A stretch of DNA of 64,000 nt, from positions 23,521,201 through 23,585,200 of the forward strand of contig OZ038422.1 in the NCBI GenBank assembly GCA_964036155.1. The letters are read 5' to 3'. Both the position numbers and the translations under genes were made by a program. Shown here piece after piece: positions 48,624 through 61,003 of the stretch. The notes under the pieces were generated by a model. The model was not told the DNA's origin and did no database searches. It saw only the letters and a list, made by a program, of their open reading frames with translations. The stretch is from Diploscapter coronatus. Taxonomy: Eukaryota; Nematoda; Chromadorea; Rhabditida; Rhabditidae. Position 1 is the first letter of the stretch. Each line of letters starts with the position of its first letter.

Positions 48624-51600
48624 TTAAGCGGTGGTCGCCTTCTTTGGCTGACGGATGATTCCCTTCTTGTTCTTGCCCTGAAATTAGTTAATTTTAAAAT
48701 CTTATCGATTTCAAAAAACCCGAAATATTTTTCTTTTAAAAATGACTAGTTCGGAAATAAGTTTTATTTCAGATTGGAAAAGGCTCATCATGTCACGAAA
48801 GTTAATAAAATATGATAAAGTTAGTTAATTTAGTTTTTTTGTTTATTCGCATTATTCATCAGTATGACGTACTTTTTAAAAATGCTTTTTCATAATTATC
48901 TTAACTAATTAATTGCCCAAGTATTTAACTAGTTATGTGAATTAAATTTCGTTAATTACCTTGGAGACTCTCTTGGTAGACGAGGGGATCTGTCGTTTGT
49001 TGGTTTTGATGGCTGGTCGATTGGGCAGGTCCTTCAGTTTGTAGATGCGCACCAGCCAGTTCTCAGTCGTGTAGGCTTCCTCGATGTACTCCAGGGTTAT
49101 GTCCTTAATTAAGCAGATAATTAGACCGATATTTAAGGTTGTAATTATGTTAATTGACACCAGATAAAGAAAGTGATTGGCAAAAAATTGAACATTTTAC
49201 ATATTTCAAAAGGTGCAAAAAAAAAAAAAAAAAAAAAAAATTCTCAAAACAATTGATAACGCTAGTTTCTTATTTAATTAATCAAAAACTATTACCTTCT
49301 TTCCAATGACGTAGCCTCTGGTTCTGTCGAAACCGCCCTGAAAAATGGATTTTGCAGAATTAAAATTATTCCCACCTGCTGGTTATATCCGAATCTGGTC
49401 TCGCCGAATCGATAGTAGGACATTTTGTACATCAGGCAGTTGAGCATCGTCTCCGAGGCTTGTGCACCCACGGAATACTCGCCAGACTCCGTAAAGTAGT
49501 TCACTTCCTCAAAATTAGAACATTTATATTTGCAAGAAACCGCAATGAACAAATTGTCGCATTCTGGATCTTTTTTAATTTTAAGAAACTCGGAAACCTA
49601 TCGAATTTGTTGCATGTTGATAGCAAAACTATAAGTAAAAATACTTGATATTTTAGGAAAATGTTCGAAAAGACGGAGAAACATAACGTATGAAAATTTC
49701 AAAAAGACCTACTCTGATTTCCTTGGGATGTTCTCCCTCTGCGATTCTGACCATCCACAGGAACTTGTTGATATCATCTCCCGAATAGCCGATCACGCCT
49801 CCGAAAATCACCTGGAAAATTCGAATGGTGAGAAGTTTTCGAAAAACGGCAATGTTGGCTCATTGTAGTTACTACCCTCTTTTCCGAGAAATAATGTGGA
49901 GAAAGAATAGGGTAGTAACTAAAAGGGACCTTAATTTTAACTGCTATTTTGTTAATTCTATTGGTTAATGGATGCCATATCGAAATTTAACTAAAACGAA
50001 TTTTCTTAAGGAAGTAGTTTCTAGTCGGGCAATTTCTCGACATTCTTGGAACTAACCAAAATGTAGTCGACATCGAGCGCCTTCATGATCTCGTAGGCCG
50101 CGGATTCGTTCGAAGACATCGCTTTGCCCACTAGCGCGATGTGCGAGTTGTTCCAGGTCTGGAAACATTGAAAATAAAAATCATTTAGGTTTCAACAATA
50201 TTTGAGTCTGCTAGTTTCGGCTAACGTTGATAGAGAAGGCAATTCGAAGAATGCAATGAGGAGTCAGATTTCATAAATTTGAGAAATAACGCATAGGGGG
50301 TTGGATTCAAGAACTATTTGAAATTTCAGAATTTTAGTGGACGATAACAAGTCTTTAATTCGAAGCGTATCAAACTAACAAAAATGGAGAAAAGAGTTAA
50401 CTCGCTGATGCAAGAGAATAGTTCTTTCTCAGTTCCACGCACGCTTACCATTCTTTCTTGATTTTCCACTTCTCGTCTTTCCGGCGTAAAGGCGGAAATC
50501 GGCAACGGAAATGGGAAAAAAGAAAGATAAGCGAGAACGAAAGGAAAGAGCACGCGGAGCAGAGAAGAAGAGAAGAAATCCTTTTCCGGAAGTTATTGCA
50601 CACCCCTGATAAACGCGGAAAAATCTCACGTTGTTATCCACGAGAGTGGTCCTGTTGGCCATTCCAGCGATCTGATATCCATAGTCCCACCAGGACATTA
50701 TGCGTGCGTCGTTGTGCGTGTTCTCCCGCAGCCAATGATACGCCTCACGGAAATCGTCCATGATTATGCGATCGCTGCAATTTTGGATCTTTAAACAAAA
50801 TTTTCCGATTTGGATCAAGTAGCGGACATTAGGGATTTGCTTCAATCTTCAATCTAATAAGAATTTCAATTTTTCTTTACTGAATCAACTGTAACTATTA
50901 TCGTGCTCCTTTTTCGTACAATTTATGCCTTTTCAGAAGCATTTATGAAGAAGAAACCTACCCCGAGCTCGTGGAACTCTGCAGGACGACAGAAGGATGG
51001 GAATAGGCGTTCGAAGTCACGTAGGTCGCGTGGACCACGAACATCTGGAATTTGATATTTCACCAAAAACATTTTTCGGAAATCATTTTTCTTCAAACTG
51101 TCATATTTGAGATTTTCTTTATAGAAAACTATCCTTTTCAGAAAAAAAAACTTTCGTTTTTCAATCCCTTCCAAAAAAAAACCTTACCAACAAGAAGATC
51201 ATGAGGATGATGGAGGTGACGGATTTGATGTTGAGCGAGACGAAGTCGTCCGAGCCAGCACCCGATCCGCTGTCGGCCGTAGCAGACTGAACAATGTTTG
51301 AATTTCAGAGGATTTGAATTTTTTCAGGCATTTATAAGGTACACATGTTAGATCATGTTAAATTCGGTAAAGATTCTTGCAATAGACTTTAGTTTTCTCA
51401 TTTCATTGACTGTGATCCTCTAAAACATTGGGAGTTTGGTATAACGAGAGAGATGGAGAAAAAATCATGCATAAAATTTTGCGTGATTTGGCAGTGAACA
51501 AAACATTACAGATACGAGAACGTATCCAAATGATCTAATTTTGAAACAAATTCGATTAGTTTTCAAGCCGAGTTAGGAAGAGGATGCAAAATAAAGCTTC

Positions 51601-54600
51601 AACACTTTGCCTTTGGACTATACACGGACGAAGCGACGTCGGAATCGACGAGACTAGACGGGGTAGGGGCCTAACAACATTTTTACAACTAATTAATTTT
51701 GCTTCGAAAATTTCTATCTTCACTTTTCTACCTAAACAGACTCTGAAAGAAAAAAAACACGAAATATCTTTGAAAAAAACTACTTTCACGTCTATAATTT
51801 CGATAAACTTAACAAAACGTCACAGGAATGTTATCTTTTTATTAAAAAAAAATGTTGGACTTACTCTCTTTGGTTTGGTGATAGGTTTCTTGTCTGCCTG
51901 AGCAGCGTTATCGTACTTGTCAGCTTCCTTCTTCGACTCCACTGTGGGCGTTGACTTCTCTACCGCAGCAGGCTTCTCGTCGTCTTTTAGGTATCTGAGA
52001 AGAAGTTATTCTTTGCGAAATTTTTTAGAAAATATTTTAATTTTCGATGAAGTAGTTTTGAGGATCAGGTTCAATTTGTAAAAGACAATCCTACAATTTT
52101 ATCCTTCCTGAACTTTTAGAAATTTGTTTAATCTTAGATGAAATTCATTTTAGATTAGACTATTTATAAGCACAAGTTTGAAAATAATAATAAATTGAGA
52201 ACTTAAAAAGTGAAAAATATGCATTTCTCCAATGTGCTTCAACTCTTCCATTTATAAAATTGAGAAACTTTCCGATAAACTCGAGTTAGAAATTTCAAAG
52301 TAATCAAAACACAAAAAACAACTTTGAAGGAAAAACATATTTTTCAAAATTTCTTCAAATAGTTCCCAAAGAAACGTATCCAATCTCGCGGTAAAAATTC
52401 GCATAAGTCGAAATCTAAACTAATCGTACTTGGTGAAGGTGGCGGAGAAACAGATGCCCGACAGAACGCAGACAGCGGGCGTCAGAGTGAGCATGAGACG
52501 GACCATCACTCCTGCGAAGTAGACTGCAGACACCGCGTAGAGGATGACTGCGAATTCAAACATTAATAACATGTATGTTTCATTAAATCTTCATAAAAAA
52601 AAGTATAGGTAGGAGGACGGTTCAATCTTCCACTTGAAATCGTAATATTAACTTTTTCGAGTTTTTAAATCGAATTAATTGTATCTTTCAAATATTGGTG
52701 TGCTTGATTACCCAGCCTTTCTTATCTTTCAAAAAAAAAACTAGTCAAGATAAAAAATTAAAATATATACGGTAGTTTTATTGAACGAAAAAGTATTGTA
52801 CTCACTGAAGACTCTCTCATCGGTGATGTTCTTGACGCAGAGCCAGAGACCGACGGGGAACGTGGCTGCAGTGATGTGCAGGTCGAAGAAGAACGAGACC
52901 CATGTGGTCGGCTGATGCTCGGAAACGGACGCGATGATCGGAATGTGAATCTGCAATCATTGGAGATAACTTGGGAATTAGCTCAGGACTCGTATTTGAA
53001 AAAAAAAACACGGTTTTTGAAAATTCAAAATATAATTAATGATGATTTAAGTGTTTCGAAGAAAGCATATTCGTAAAAGTGCTCAGATAATGCGTTTGAA
53101 GAGCTAATGCGCAATTTAATTGTTTCAGCTTTTGTCGGACTAATCTTGATAAATCCGTCGAAAAAATTATCTATTTTATTTTAGTAATGAATATAGCAAG
53201 TATGCATAGATAGGAATATAGTAATCAATATTGTTAAATAGATGAAATTTAACAATTTTGATATTCGCTATACTTTTCAAGGAGCAGTTTGACGGACAGT
53301 CTAACTGCTTCAATATTTTTAAGTCGTACCTTAGCATATCCAGTGTCCCACAGTGAGTAGAATCGGCCGGAGAACGGGGCCACATATCCTAGAGTAATTA
53401 AATAAATAATCCCCCTAATTCATCATTTCGTAGGCTAATTATCAAGAACTAATTTAGATAATTAGTTCAAAAATAACTAATTGGTTTAAATTAGCTAATT
53501 CAATTGGTAATTAACTCGATAATTACCTCCCCAAACGAGAGCGAAGTAGACGACAATGGCGAGTCCGCCAGTGAGAGTGAGTCCGCCGACGAACAGAGTC
53601 ATGAACTGCTGACGGGTCACTCGGGGACGGGCGTACTGCATCGCGGCCACGATCTGGAAAAATTGGTTATTTGTAAGGAACTTTGAAACGGGCACTATTA
53701 TTACAGAACTTGACAGTATTTGAAACTTATTTTGGAAGAAAAAAAAGATACAACTTCTGAGATTTTTTTTATAGAAAATAATCTTCACTTTGCAATATAT
53801 TTCATGAAATTTTCTAGATTCGATTTTAGTATGGCAGGATCTTTCGCAGTGGCTCGAAAACATCGAATTGAAGAATGGTAGATTTGGAAGCTATTCGACT
53901 GAGGGAGTTTTTCTATTGAAAACGCAACCGCGAGTTGATAGTCGTATTGACGTTCAACATATTCGAATGAAATTCCCAAAAACTTTGGAAATCTATCAAA
54001 TTTCTCGAAACTTAACCTGAAGAATTCCGAACACTCCGAAGGCGGGCATGTGCTCGGAGGTGTGGACCGGTTGGAAGCCGACGAACGGGACCTTCAAATT
54101 GTCAAATGATCGATTTTTTCCAGCATTTTTAGGTATTTAGAAAACAAAATCAATTTTAAAAGATTACGACACCTGCATGGAGAGAATAGTCGCCAGAACG
54201 TAGAACGTCGTGTACGAGACGAACAAACGGGAAGAGTAGCGGCCTGAAAGTTCAAATATGGGCTTCTGTAAGTTTCGCAAAATAGGCTTGAAGGATCGTT
54301 TAATATAGTCGGGGAAGAAAATTGCGTAACTTTGTTGAAACCTATAGTATTTCAAGAAGTGATATTTTAGAGTTGAAAATCGGCTTACCCATGATAACAA
54401 GGGCGAGGACGTGGAGGGGAATGAGGTTGATGATGAACACATAGCCGCCCCAGGCAGAGACCATGTAGAAGTAGGACAGCGCGCACAGCGAGGCCCACAT
54501 CATCGAGCCCGTCTTCAGCGATTTCACCCACAGGAAGTACGTGAACTGAAAATATTGGGCTAGGTTTTAGCAAGTCACCCCTCCTTTTTTCTATTTTTAA

Positions 54601-55953
54601 TAAATAAATATGGGCTATTTGTGAAATACTCTCTTTGCTATCTGCGAGAAAGCCGCTGCCTGCTGTTCGAGGCAGAGGCGATGGTGCGAGTTGCATGCAA
54701 TACGCGAATGAAAATAGTGTGGAAAGGGAGAGAGAACGCGGCGAGGGCACAGGCAGACAAGGAGGAAAGGTCTTGTACATTCCCTCTTCTCGCTAAGGAG
54801 AGGTTTTCTTATAGATAGTGGAGAGCATTTCTGAGCAAGTACTTCTTTCGGGAGGAAGAAAGATGTTTCAAAAGTATATGATGTCATAGAGAAGAATCAA
54901 GTTCCAGCATTTTCAAGTGATTTGATAAACCAGAAATCTCCCAAGAACTGCAAAAATCAAAAGGTAACCGTTTCCAAACATTGTTTTGTTGATTCACCTG
55001 GAGAGCGAAAATGGCGATTCCCTCGTTGTCGTAAGAGCCAGCGACCGATCTGCTCGTGTAGCCGGGCGAGATCGCGATGAAGCACGCTGCGAACAGACCC
55101 GCTCCTCGTCCCCACAACTCCTTCGTCAGGAAGTAGGTCGCAATCGCCGTCAGGCCGGAGAACGTCGGTGCCAAGAACACGCAGATCTCACTGGAAATCA
55201 AGCAGAGTTTTCAACATGCTTACAGAAGTTCATAAAATGAATGTAGTGACTTTTCTGTTAGTAGCATTATTGAAGAAAGGAGGAATAAATTGGTGAATGT
55301 TTGAGACCTGTGTTTAATGTTCCTGAAAATATAACATACCGAATGTGAACATGGAAGTTGAGAAGGTCGAGGATCCAGTGAATGAGGCCGGACGTGACCA
55401 TCAGACCAGGGTACACCTGCAAATTTTTGTGGTAAAATTAGAAGAACAATCTTTCTATGAGACTTATTACCGTTCCACCAACGATTCGTCCGAGCGGATA
55501 CCAGGCGCGTTCATCGAACCAATTCAGGAAGTTGTAGAAGCCGTGCTGCACCATGTGTGCCGTCGCGCGGTAGTTGAACCTGAAAAGCGGTTTTGTTTTA
55601 GAAAGTTGACGATCAGAAACTTTTCTCGATTTCGATTTTCAGTTTTCTTTTTGAATTTGGTTTTCTACCCGAAAAGCCGAACTATGAATGTTTGGATCAA
55701 AAGTATTATAAATTAAATAAAGATCATTTTAGATTCTGCTCAAGAATATCTGGACTTTTGGCAAAAAAACAAAACTGCTTGAGACTGAGACTGACCATGG
55801 ATCGAACTCGTGGATGATGGACTCGAAACGGATGATGGCGAAGAGTCGCGAGGCGAAGCCCACGAACCAGGCCAGAGCCAGGATGGAGACCGTCAGCAGC
55901 GTCGTCACTCCCAGCGACGAGCCGCTCCCCGCAGCTACGCTCTTTTCACCCAT
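48624..55953 (-). CDS. stt-3: Oligosaccharyltransferase catalytic subunit STT3
   Basis: STT3 is the ER membrane enzyme that transfers the lipid-linked oligosaccharide to Asn-X-Ser/Thr. Twenty-one exons sum to 2319 nt (772 aa), close to C. elegans STT-3. Visible motifs: the first acidic motif [24 protein letters not shown]; the catalytic loop [10 protein letters not shown] (exon 52950-52806); [16 protein letters not shown] (exon 50774-50630); the conserved glycosylation site [15 protein letters not shown]; and a Lys-rich C-terminal tail. About a dozen membrane segments precede the lumenal domain. Exons: 55953-55796, 55579-55471, 55416-55340, 55190-54998, 54545-54389, 54243-54173, 54091-54017, 53653-53527, 53388-53330, 52950-52806, 52547-52430, 51994-51865, 51286-51188, 51044-50962, 50774-50630, 50158-50057, 49811-49713, 49507-49376, 49337-49296, 49103-48960, 48677-48624. 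The linker in exon 51994-51865 (Lys/Glu/Ala-rich) is like the STT3B type. Confidence 0.96.
49866..49921. repeat. Short hairpin in an STT3 intron
   Basis: TAGTTACTACCCT (49866-49878) and AGGGTAGTAACTA (49909-49921) form a perfect 13-bp inverted repeat around a 30-nt loop that contains the AATAATGTGGAGAAAG word. Confidence 0.7.
53389..53526. repeat. TAATTA-unit intron of STT3
   Basis: This 138-nt intron consists almost entirely of TAATT/AATTA words about 8-15 bp apart on both strands. Similar introns occur at 7224-7273, 7375-7448, 27249-27342, 27784-27863, 30497-30582 and in parts of 48678-48959 and 49104-49295. Confidence 0.6.
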
Positions 55954-57099
55954 TTGAGAAGGAGCTGAAAATGACGAAACATGCCAAGTTCGCTGGCAAA
56001 TTTCTCAAAACTCAAAAACCCCCCGGAATTTGGCGAGTTACGACAGTCTTTCTTCAAAGAAGAAAATTTCACGAAAATGTATACAAATTTCGGAAATTTT
56101 TCACACACACACAAACACAAAATACTTCTCAATTATTTGACGGACAATTTTAAGTAAAGTAGAGAACTAATTGGGGCAATTAGGGAGATGAATATTGAGG
56201 AAAACGAAATAGTGAAAACGAGAAGGAGAATTTTGAATTTGAAAAGTTCGCGGATCGGATAGATTTCAAAAATCTGTTGAAACTCGTGGAGAAATTCGTC
56301 GACATGTTACAGGACGGCTTACTTATTGACTTTTCAAAAGAAATAGATTTGCAAAAATCGCGAACTACAAGCTTTACTCCGTTTACTGGTAGGGCCCAAA
56401 AGTAGAGCTCAAAATTTAGTCAAAACGGGATCTTACGCGAATTTTCCAACTGGGTAATCATTTTTTTTTTAGAAATGAACATTTTTAAAATTTTGGGATT
56501 TTGAAAAATTTCGGGCGAAAATTTTGGAGCCGATGAAAAATGTCGAGCAAATCAATTCAAAACGTCGACTAGGTGGCATTGAGAAAATGCACGGGTCGCT
56601 TGCAATTTCCTTCTGATGACGCGACAAGACACGCCCACTTTTGCGAGCCGCATACTAATCAGTATCGAATTTGTTACGGGTCTGGCCGATTCAGTTTCCT
56701 TACAAATAGTCTGATAACTTATCACTTGACTTAACCACCTGTTAAATTATTGCAGCAGTTTTTACATTTTACTAGTTTTATCGTATTTCTCGCTCTTTTC
56801 TACGCGAGTTTTTCGAATTTCTGATATACGCTTCAGAAAATGTTCATATGTCGCACTTTTTCCAGGAACTTAATCGTCGACCTGTGTACATGAAACCTCA
56901 GGAAATGTATAAATATATTTCTTCTGATAGGTTCCGAGCCTATGAGTCCGTTCAAATGCTTTTTTTTCTGAAATTTTCAAAAATTTCCACTTTCCGAGTT
57001 TTTTTTCGATTGATCTTTCTCTGAACTCATTATTTTCGCTGATTTTTGTTGTCGATTCAATGATGATCCGCAGTTATTTTGCAGTGTCGGCGAGCCAAA
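55954..57099. promoter_or_regulatory. Divergent intergenic region of STT3 and VMP1
   Basis: 1146 bp separate the two head-to-head starts. The middle (56570-56730) holds CACGCCCACTTTTGCG and TGATAACTTATCA, the latter an inverted pair of GATA-type sites. On each side an acceptor-like CAG lies 10-15 bp before the ATG (TTTTCAG for STT3, TTTGCAG for VMP1). Confidence 0.5.
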
Positions 57100-60000
57100 A
57101 TGGGTAACAAGAACAAGAAGAAGAGTCAGAATCAAAACCAGTCGGCTCGGTCGATGCACGCAGAACAGCAATCCAGTCAAACAGGTAAATTTCATTTCAA
57201 AGTTTAGGCAACTTCGAATTTCGAAGTTGAATCATTTTCATTTGTAAGTCAACCTAACTCTAAAGTTAGTCACAATCCGAGGATTCATAAAAATCCTGAG
57301 ACCTTCAATATTTTCCTGAATCCTAGAACTAGAGTTAAATCAACTTGTAGATTAAAGTTGAATTTCAACTCCACTTCACGACTATTAGTTTTTGCAGGTG
57401 CTCAACAGAACCACCGCAACACGAACGGCCACGTGAAGAAGACCGTCGATTTCACTGGACTCTCCTCGCACAATGGAAATGGGTCCTACAATAAGTGAGT
57501 CGAAAAACTCCTTCAAACCAAGAAAAGTATTCAAATTTCGCCAAAATTAACCTCCTATGCAAAATTAACTTACAATCCTATAAACTTTTATCGATAGAAT
57601 TCACTTTTGGATCATTTTCTGTCTTAAAATTTATTTCTTCTCAAACACGATGTCTTTGTAAGTTCACTGCGGTATTGGAAAAGAAAACACAATTACAATA
57701 TCTTTGATTGTCAAATTTCGAAAAAAAAGGTGCAAGTTTTCTGACAAATTGTCTTCTTTGGAGCTTATCTTGAAAAGAAAAGGGCGATTTTTAAAATGCC
57801 AAAATTTGAGACCGTCTGGTTCGGGCCTGAAGAAGTCACCCTCGATGGCGACGTTGAATCGAATGGAGCGGGAGACTATCAAGATCTGGCGCAAGCCCTT
57901 TACCACCATCTTCTATGCGGTCATGGAAGTGCTCTGTCTCACTTACGAGTTCGTCGTCAGGTAAAATCTCCCCATTCATTACTTAACATGGTCGAAAAAT
58001 GGCACTTTTATATCTTGCATTTTAAAATTTTTGAAACATATTTTTTACGATATTTACAACATTCTTCAAATGATTAGTTTATGATGAATTAGTTGTATTT
58101 TCTAATTATATAACATACGCAAGATATACTCCATTAACTAAACCCTTTTTCCGTCTACTTGTTTTCAAACAGTTTTGAAACATATTCAACACATTTTATG
58201 ATTTTTAATTCCAGCTTGTTCCACCACAAGCTGGTCGTATTCCTGCTGTCAGTGCTCTCTGCGGCCTCCTATTACGCCTACATCACCCCGGGCGAGCATC
58301 AGCAATACGTTCAAACGATTGAGCAACACATCCTCTGGTGGGCTTGGTGAGTTTACGATTTAAAAATGTATCTTTTGATGTTTTACAAACTTGTTCACAA
58401 ATGATAGACATTTCTAAAATTTGCTTCCACACATAGTGGTTTTGAGCCAATAATTTGCAGCTTTATCTTTAGTTGTTTTTATATGTTGCAAAGTTAATTG
58501 AAAGGAATACGAATTTTATAATATCTAATTTGTTAAATTTCCCCTTTTGTTAATAGTCTCTGAAACCTCGAAACTTCAATTTGATTATTCCCTTGCAGGT
58601 GGGTGTTCCTTGGCGTGCTCTCTTCAGTCGGTTTCGGATCGGGTCTACACACTTTTCTCATTTATTTGGTGAGCTGAAGCATTTTTTTTCGATTTAAATA
58701 TTTTCTAGCTTTGATTTCCTACAGTTTTTGATAATTACATTATCCTTTAATGCCGGAATTATTGTCGAGACAATAAGCTTTTTATGATTTACTTGAAACA
58801 TAGAAAATAAAAGTCGGTTTTTAGGGTCCTCATATCGCCGCAGTCACACTAGCCGCTTACGAATGCAAATCGCTCGACTTTCCAGAGCCACCTTATCCAG
58901 AAACGTAAGATCTTGTTTAGTTAATTTTGAGTTATGCCGATATTGCAACGATCTCATCAATTCTCTAGTTTATTCCGAAATTTTTATATTTTCTTGAAGC
59001 ATTCTTTGACTCGGATGAGTTGAGCGACTTTTATTCATTAACCGCCTTTAATGCAGCAATAATGCATATCATTAAAAGCTATGATTATTATGACTTTTCC
59101 GACACTTATCAGCTCTAATTTTAGAATCGAGTGCCCCGACGTCAAAGGGACGAAAATGATCACGATCTGGCAGATCATGGCTAAGGTTAGCAAAACTAGA
59201 GTGCTAATTTTTAATTTAACATCTCTCCATTTGATAAACTCATTCACCGTCTTTTTCAATACTATATTTCGCCTTCTAATTTGGGATACTTTCTTAATTT
59301 TTCCAGAAATCTCTAGAAAGGCGAAAAATCTTAGAAGAAAAAGTAACAAATTCCAGGTCCGAGTTGAATCTTTGTTGTGGGGCGCAGGCACAGCCCTAGG
59401 AGAGCTGCCCCCGTACTTCATGGCGCGAGCCTCCAGACTAGGTCAGATCGAGCCTGACCCCGATGACGAGGAATATCAGGTTGCAAATTTCGAAAATCTA
59501 ATAACTTTGATTTCGACGATTTCAGGAATACATGGAACTCGTCAAGGCGCAAGAAATGGGCAAAACTGATGAATTGGTAGGGGGTTTTTTTTAATATTAT
59601 TTTTTTAACGCGCACTCGGTAAATTAGAAATATGAAAGTTCTAGAAAATTTAGTTTTGTTGAAACTTATGAATTTTCGATAATTTTTGCTATGAATATTA
59701 GATACCGTGCCAAATCATTAATGAATTATTTGAAAGAGAAAATAGTATAAATTTTATACAAATTTTGAAACCTATTTAAACACCTTCAGTCGTTCTTGGA
59801 TCGAGGCAAGATCTGGGCCGAGATGTTCATCAAGTGGGCGGGTTTCTGGGGCATTCTCGTGTTCGCCTCCATTCCAAATCCTCTATTTGATCTTGCGGGT
59901 ATTTTTTCTATTTCTTCTTTCAGATATTCAGATGTGATTGATTTGTTTGCAGGTATCACATGCGGTCATTTCCTTATTCCATTCTGGTCCTTCTTCGGTG

Positions 60001-61003
60001 CAACGCTTATCGGCAAAGCTCTAGTCAAAATGCATATTCAGGTAAAAGGGTTTTTTATTTGAAATCTAATGATATGTATGAGAAAACAGAAAGAAGAAGT
60101 AAATGTAAAAAAAGATTGAGAAGATGGCATAATTTTGAAGCGTATATCTTTTCGATTTCATTTACTCTTTTTTTTAAAACATAATAACCAGATACGTCAA
60201 GGGATCTTATTTTTATCAAACCAGAATTATACTTTTTAAAATTAATTTGATTTTTCCAGATGTGGTTCGTGATCCTGGCCTTCAACAAGCACTACCTGGA
60301 ATGGGCTCTGGATTCCATCGATGCGATTCCCATGATAGGCCACCATTTAAGGTACTCAATTTGCATGTTTTTTTTTCTTTTAAGTTTGAAATAGTTTACT
60401 TCCGAGGCTTTCTTTATAAATCTCGTCAGAGTAAGAACAGATCAAATAGTGAAAGATCGAATTTTGAACAAAAACTTTTTAAAAAATTGAACTTTTTTAC
60501 AAGTTATTTCTTTTCTTCTGGCGTTCTTTACAAAAAGATGCTCTTCTGAAGTTATTTGACTTTCTAGTTAATTTTTTTTTCAGGCAGCCCATCCACGAAT
60601 TGCTCGAGAAACAGCAGAAATCGCTGCACAGGGATGCTACTAAACACGTTGAAACGGTGGGTCTTTTTTTCAAATAATGATCCTTTATAAGTTTCACAGA
60701 ATTAGCATAAAACGAAAAATTATTCTAATGCACGATTTACAGTAAGAAGGAAATAAAACTATTCCAAAAAATGATTTTAGTTTTTAAGCCATATATAAAA
60801 AATATAGTAATTTTTTCTGAAAAATCCTTCTTTTTGAGTGAGAAAAATGGTTTTGTTTTGAGAAAACTTCGGCGCTCCAAATGTTCCTGAACTTCGTGGT
60901 TCTGTCGATGATCGGCTATTTCCTCCTGTCGATCATCAATTCGTTCGCACAAAACTATCACAAGCGGCTCTGGAATCGCGAGAAGAAAATGAAAGCTCAA
61001 TGA
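57100..61003 (+). CDS. epg-3: Vacuole membrane protein 1 (EPG-3), ER scramblase for autophagy
   Basis: VMP1 is a multi-pass ER protein with a DedA/SNARE-associated fold that scrambles phospholipids and controls autophagosome-ER contacts; the C. elegans gene is epg-3. Fourteen exons sum to 1353 nt (450 aa). After a hydrophilic, Asn/Gln-rich N-terminus come [76 protein letters not shown] and [18 protein letters not shown], all near-identical to the family. The C-terminus ends with a membrane segment and basic [10 protein letters not shown]. Exons: 57100-57184, 57398-57494, 57811-57960, 58215-58346, 58599-58668, 58825-58904, 59125-59185, 59357-59479, 59526-59576, 59790-59898, 59953-60041, 60260-60351, 60584-60656, 60863-61003. 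Two acceptors (57811, 60863) are TTTGAG. Confidence 0.95.

Noticed and set aside
49217..49241. A run of about 25 A residues in an STT3 intron as a retroposon tail
   Set aside because: No SINE-like body or target duplication found next to it; treated as a simple poly(A) run.
59081..59569. 162-codon plus-strand frame inside VMP1
   Set aside because: It runs through two introns and exon 59357-59479; only that exon matches VMP1, and the rest is translated intron.
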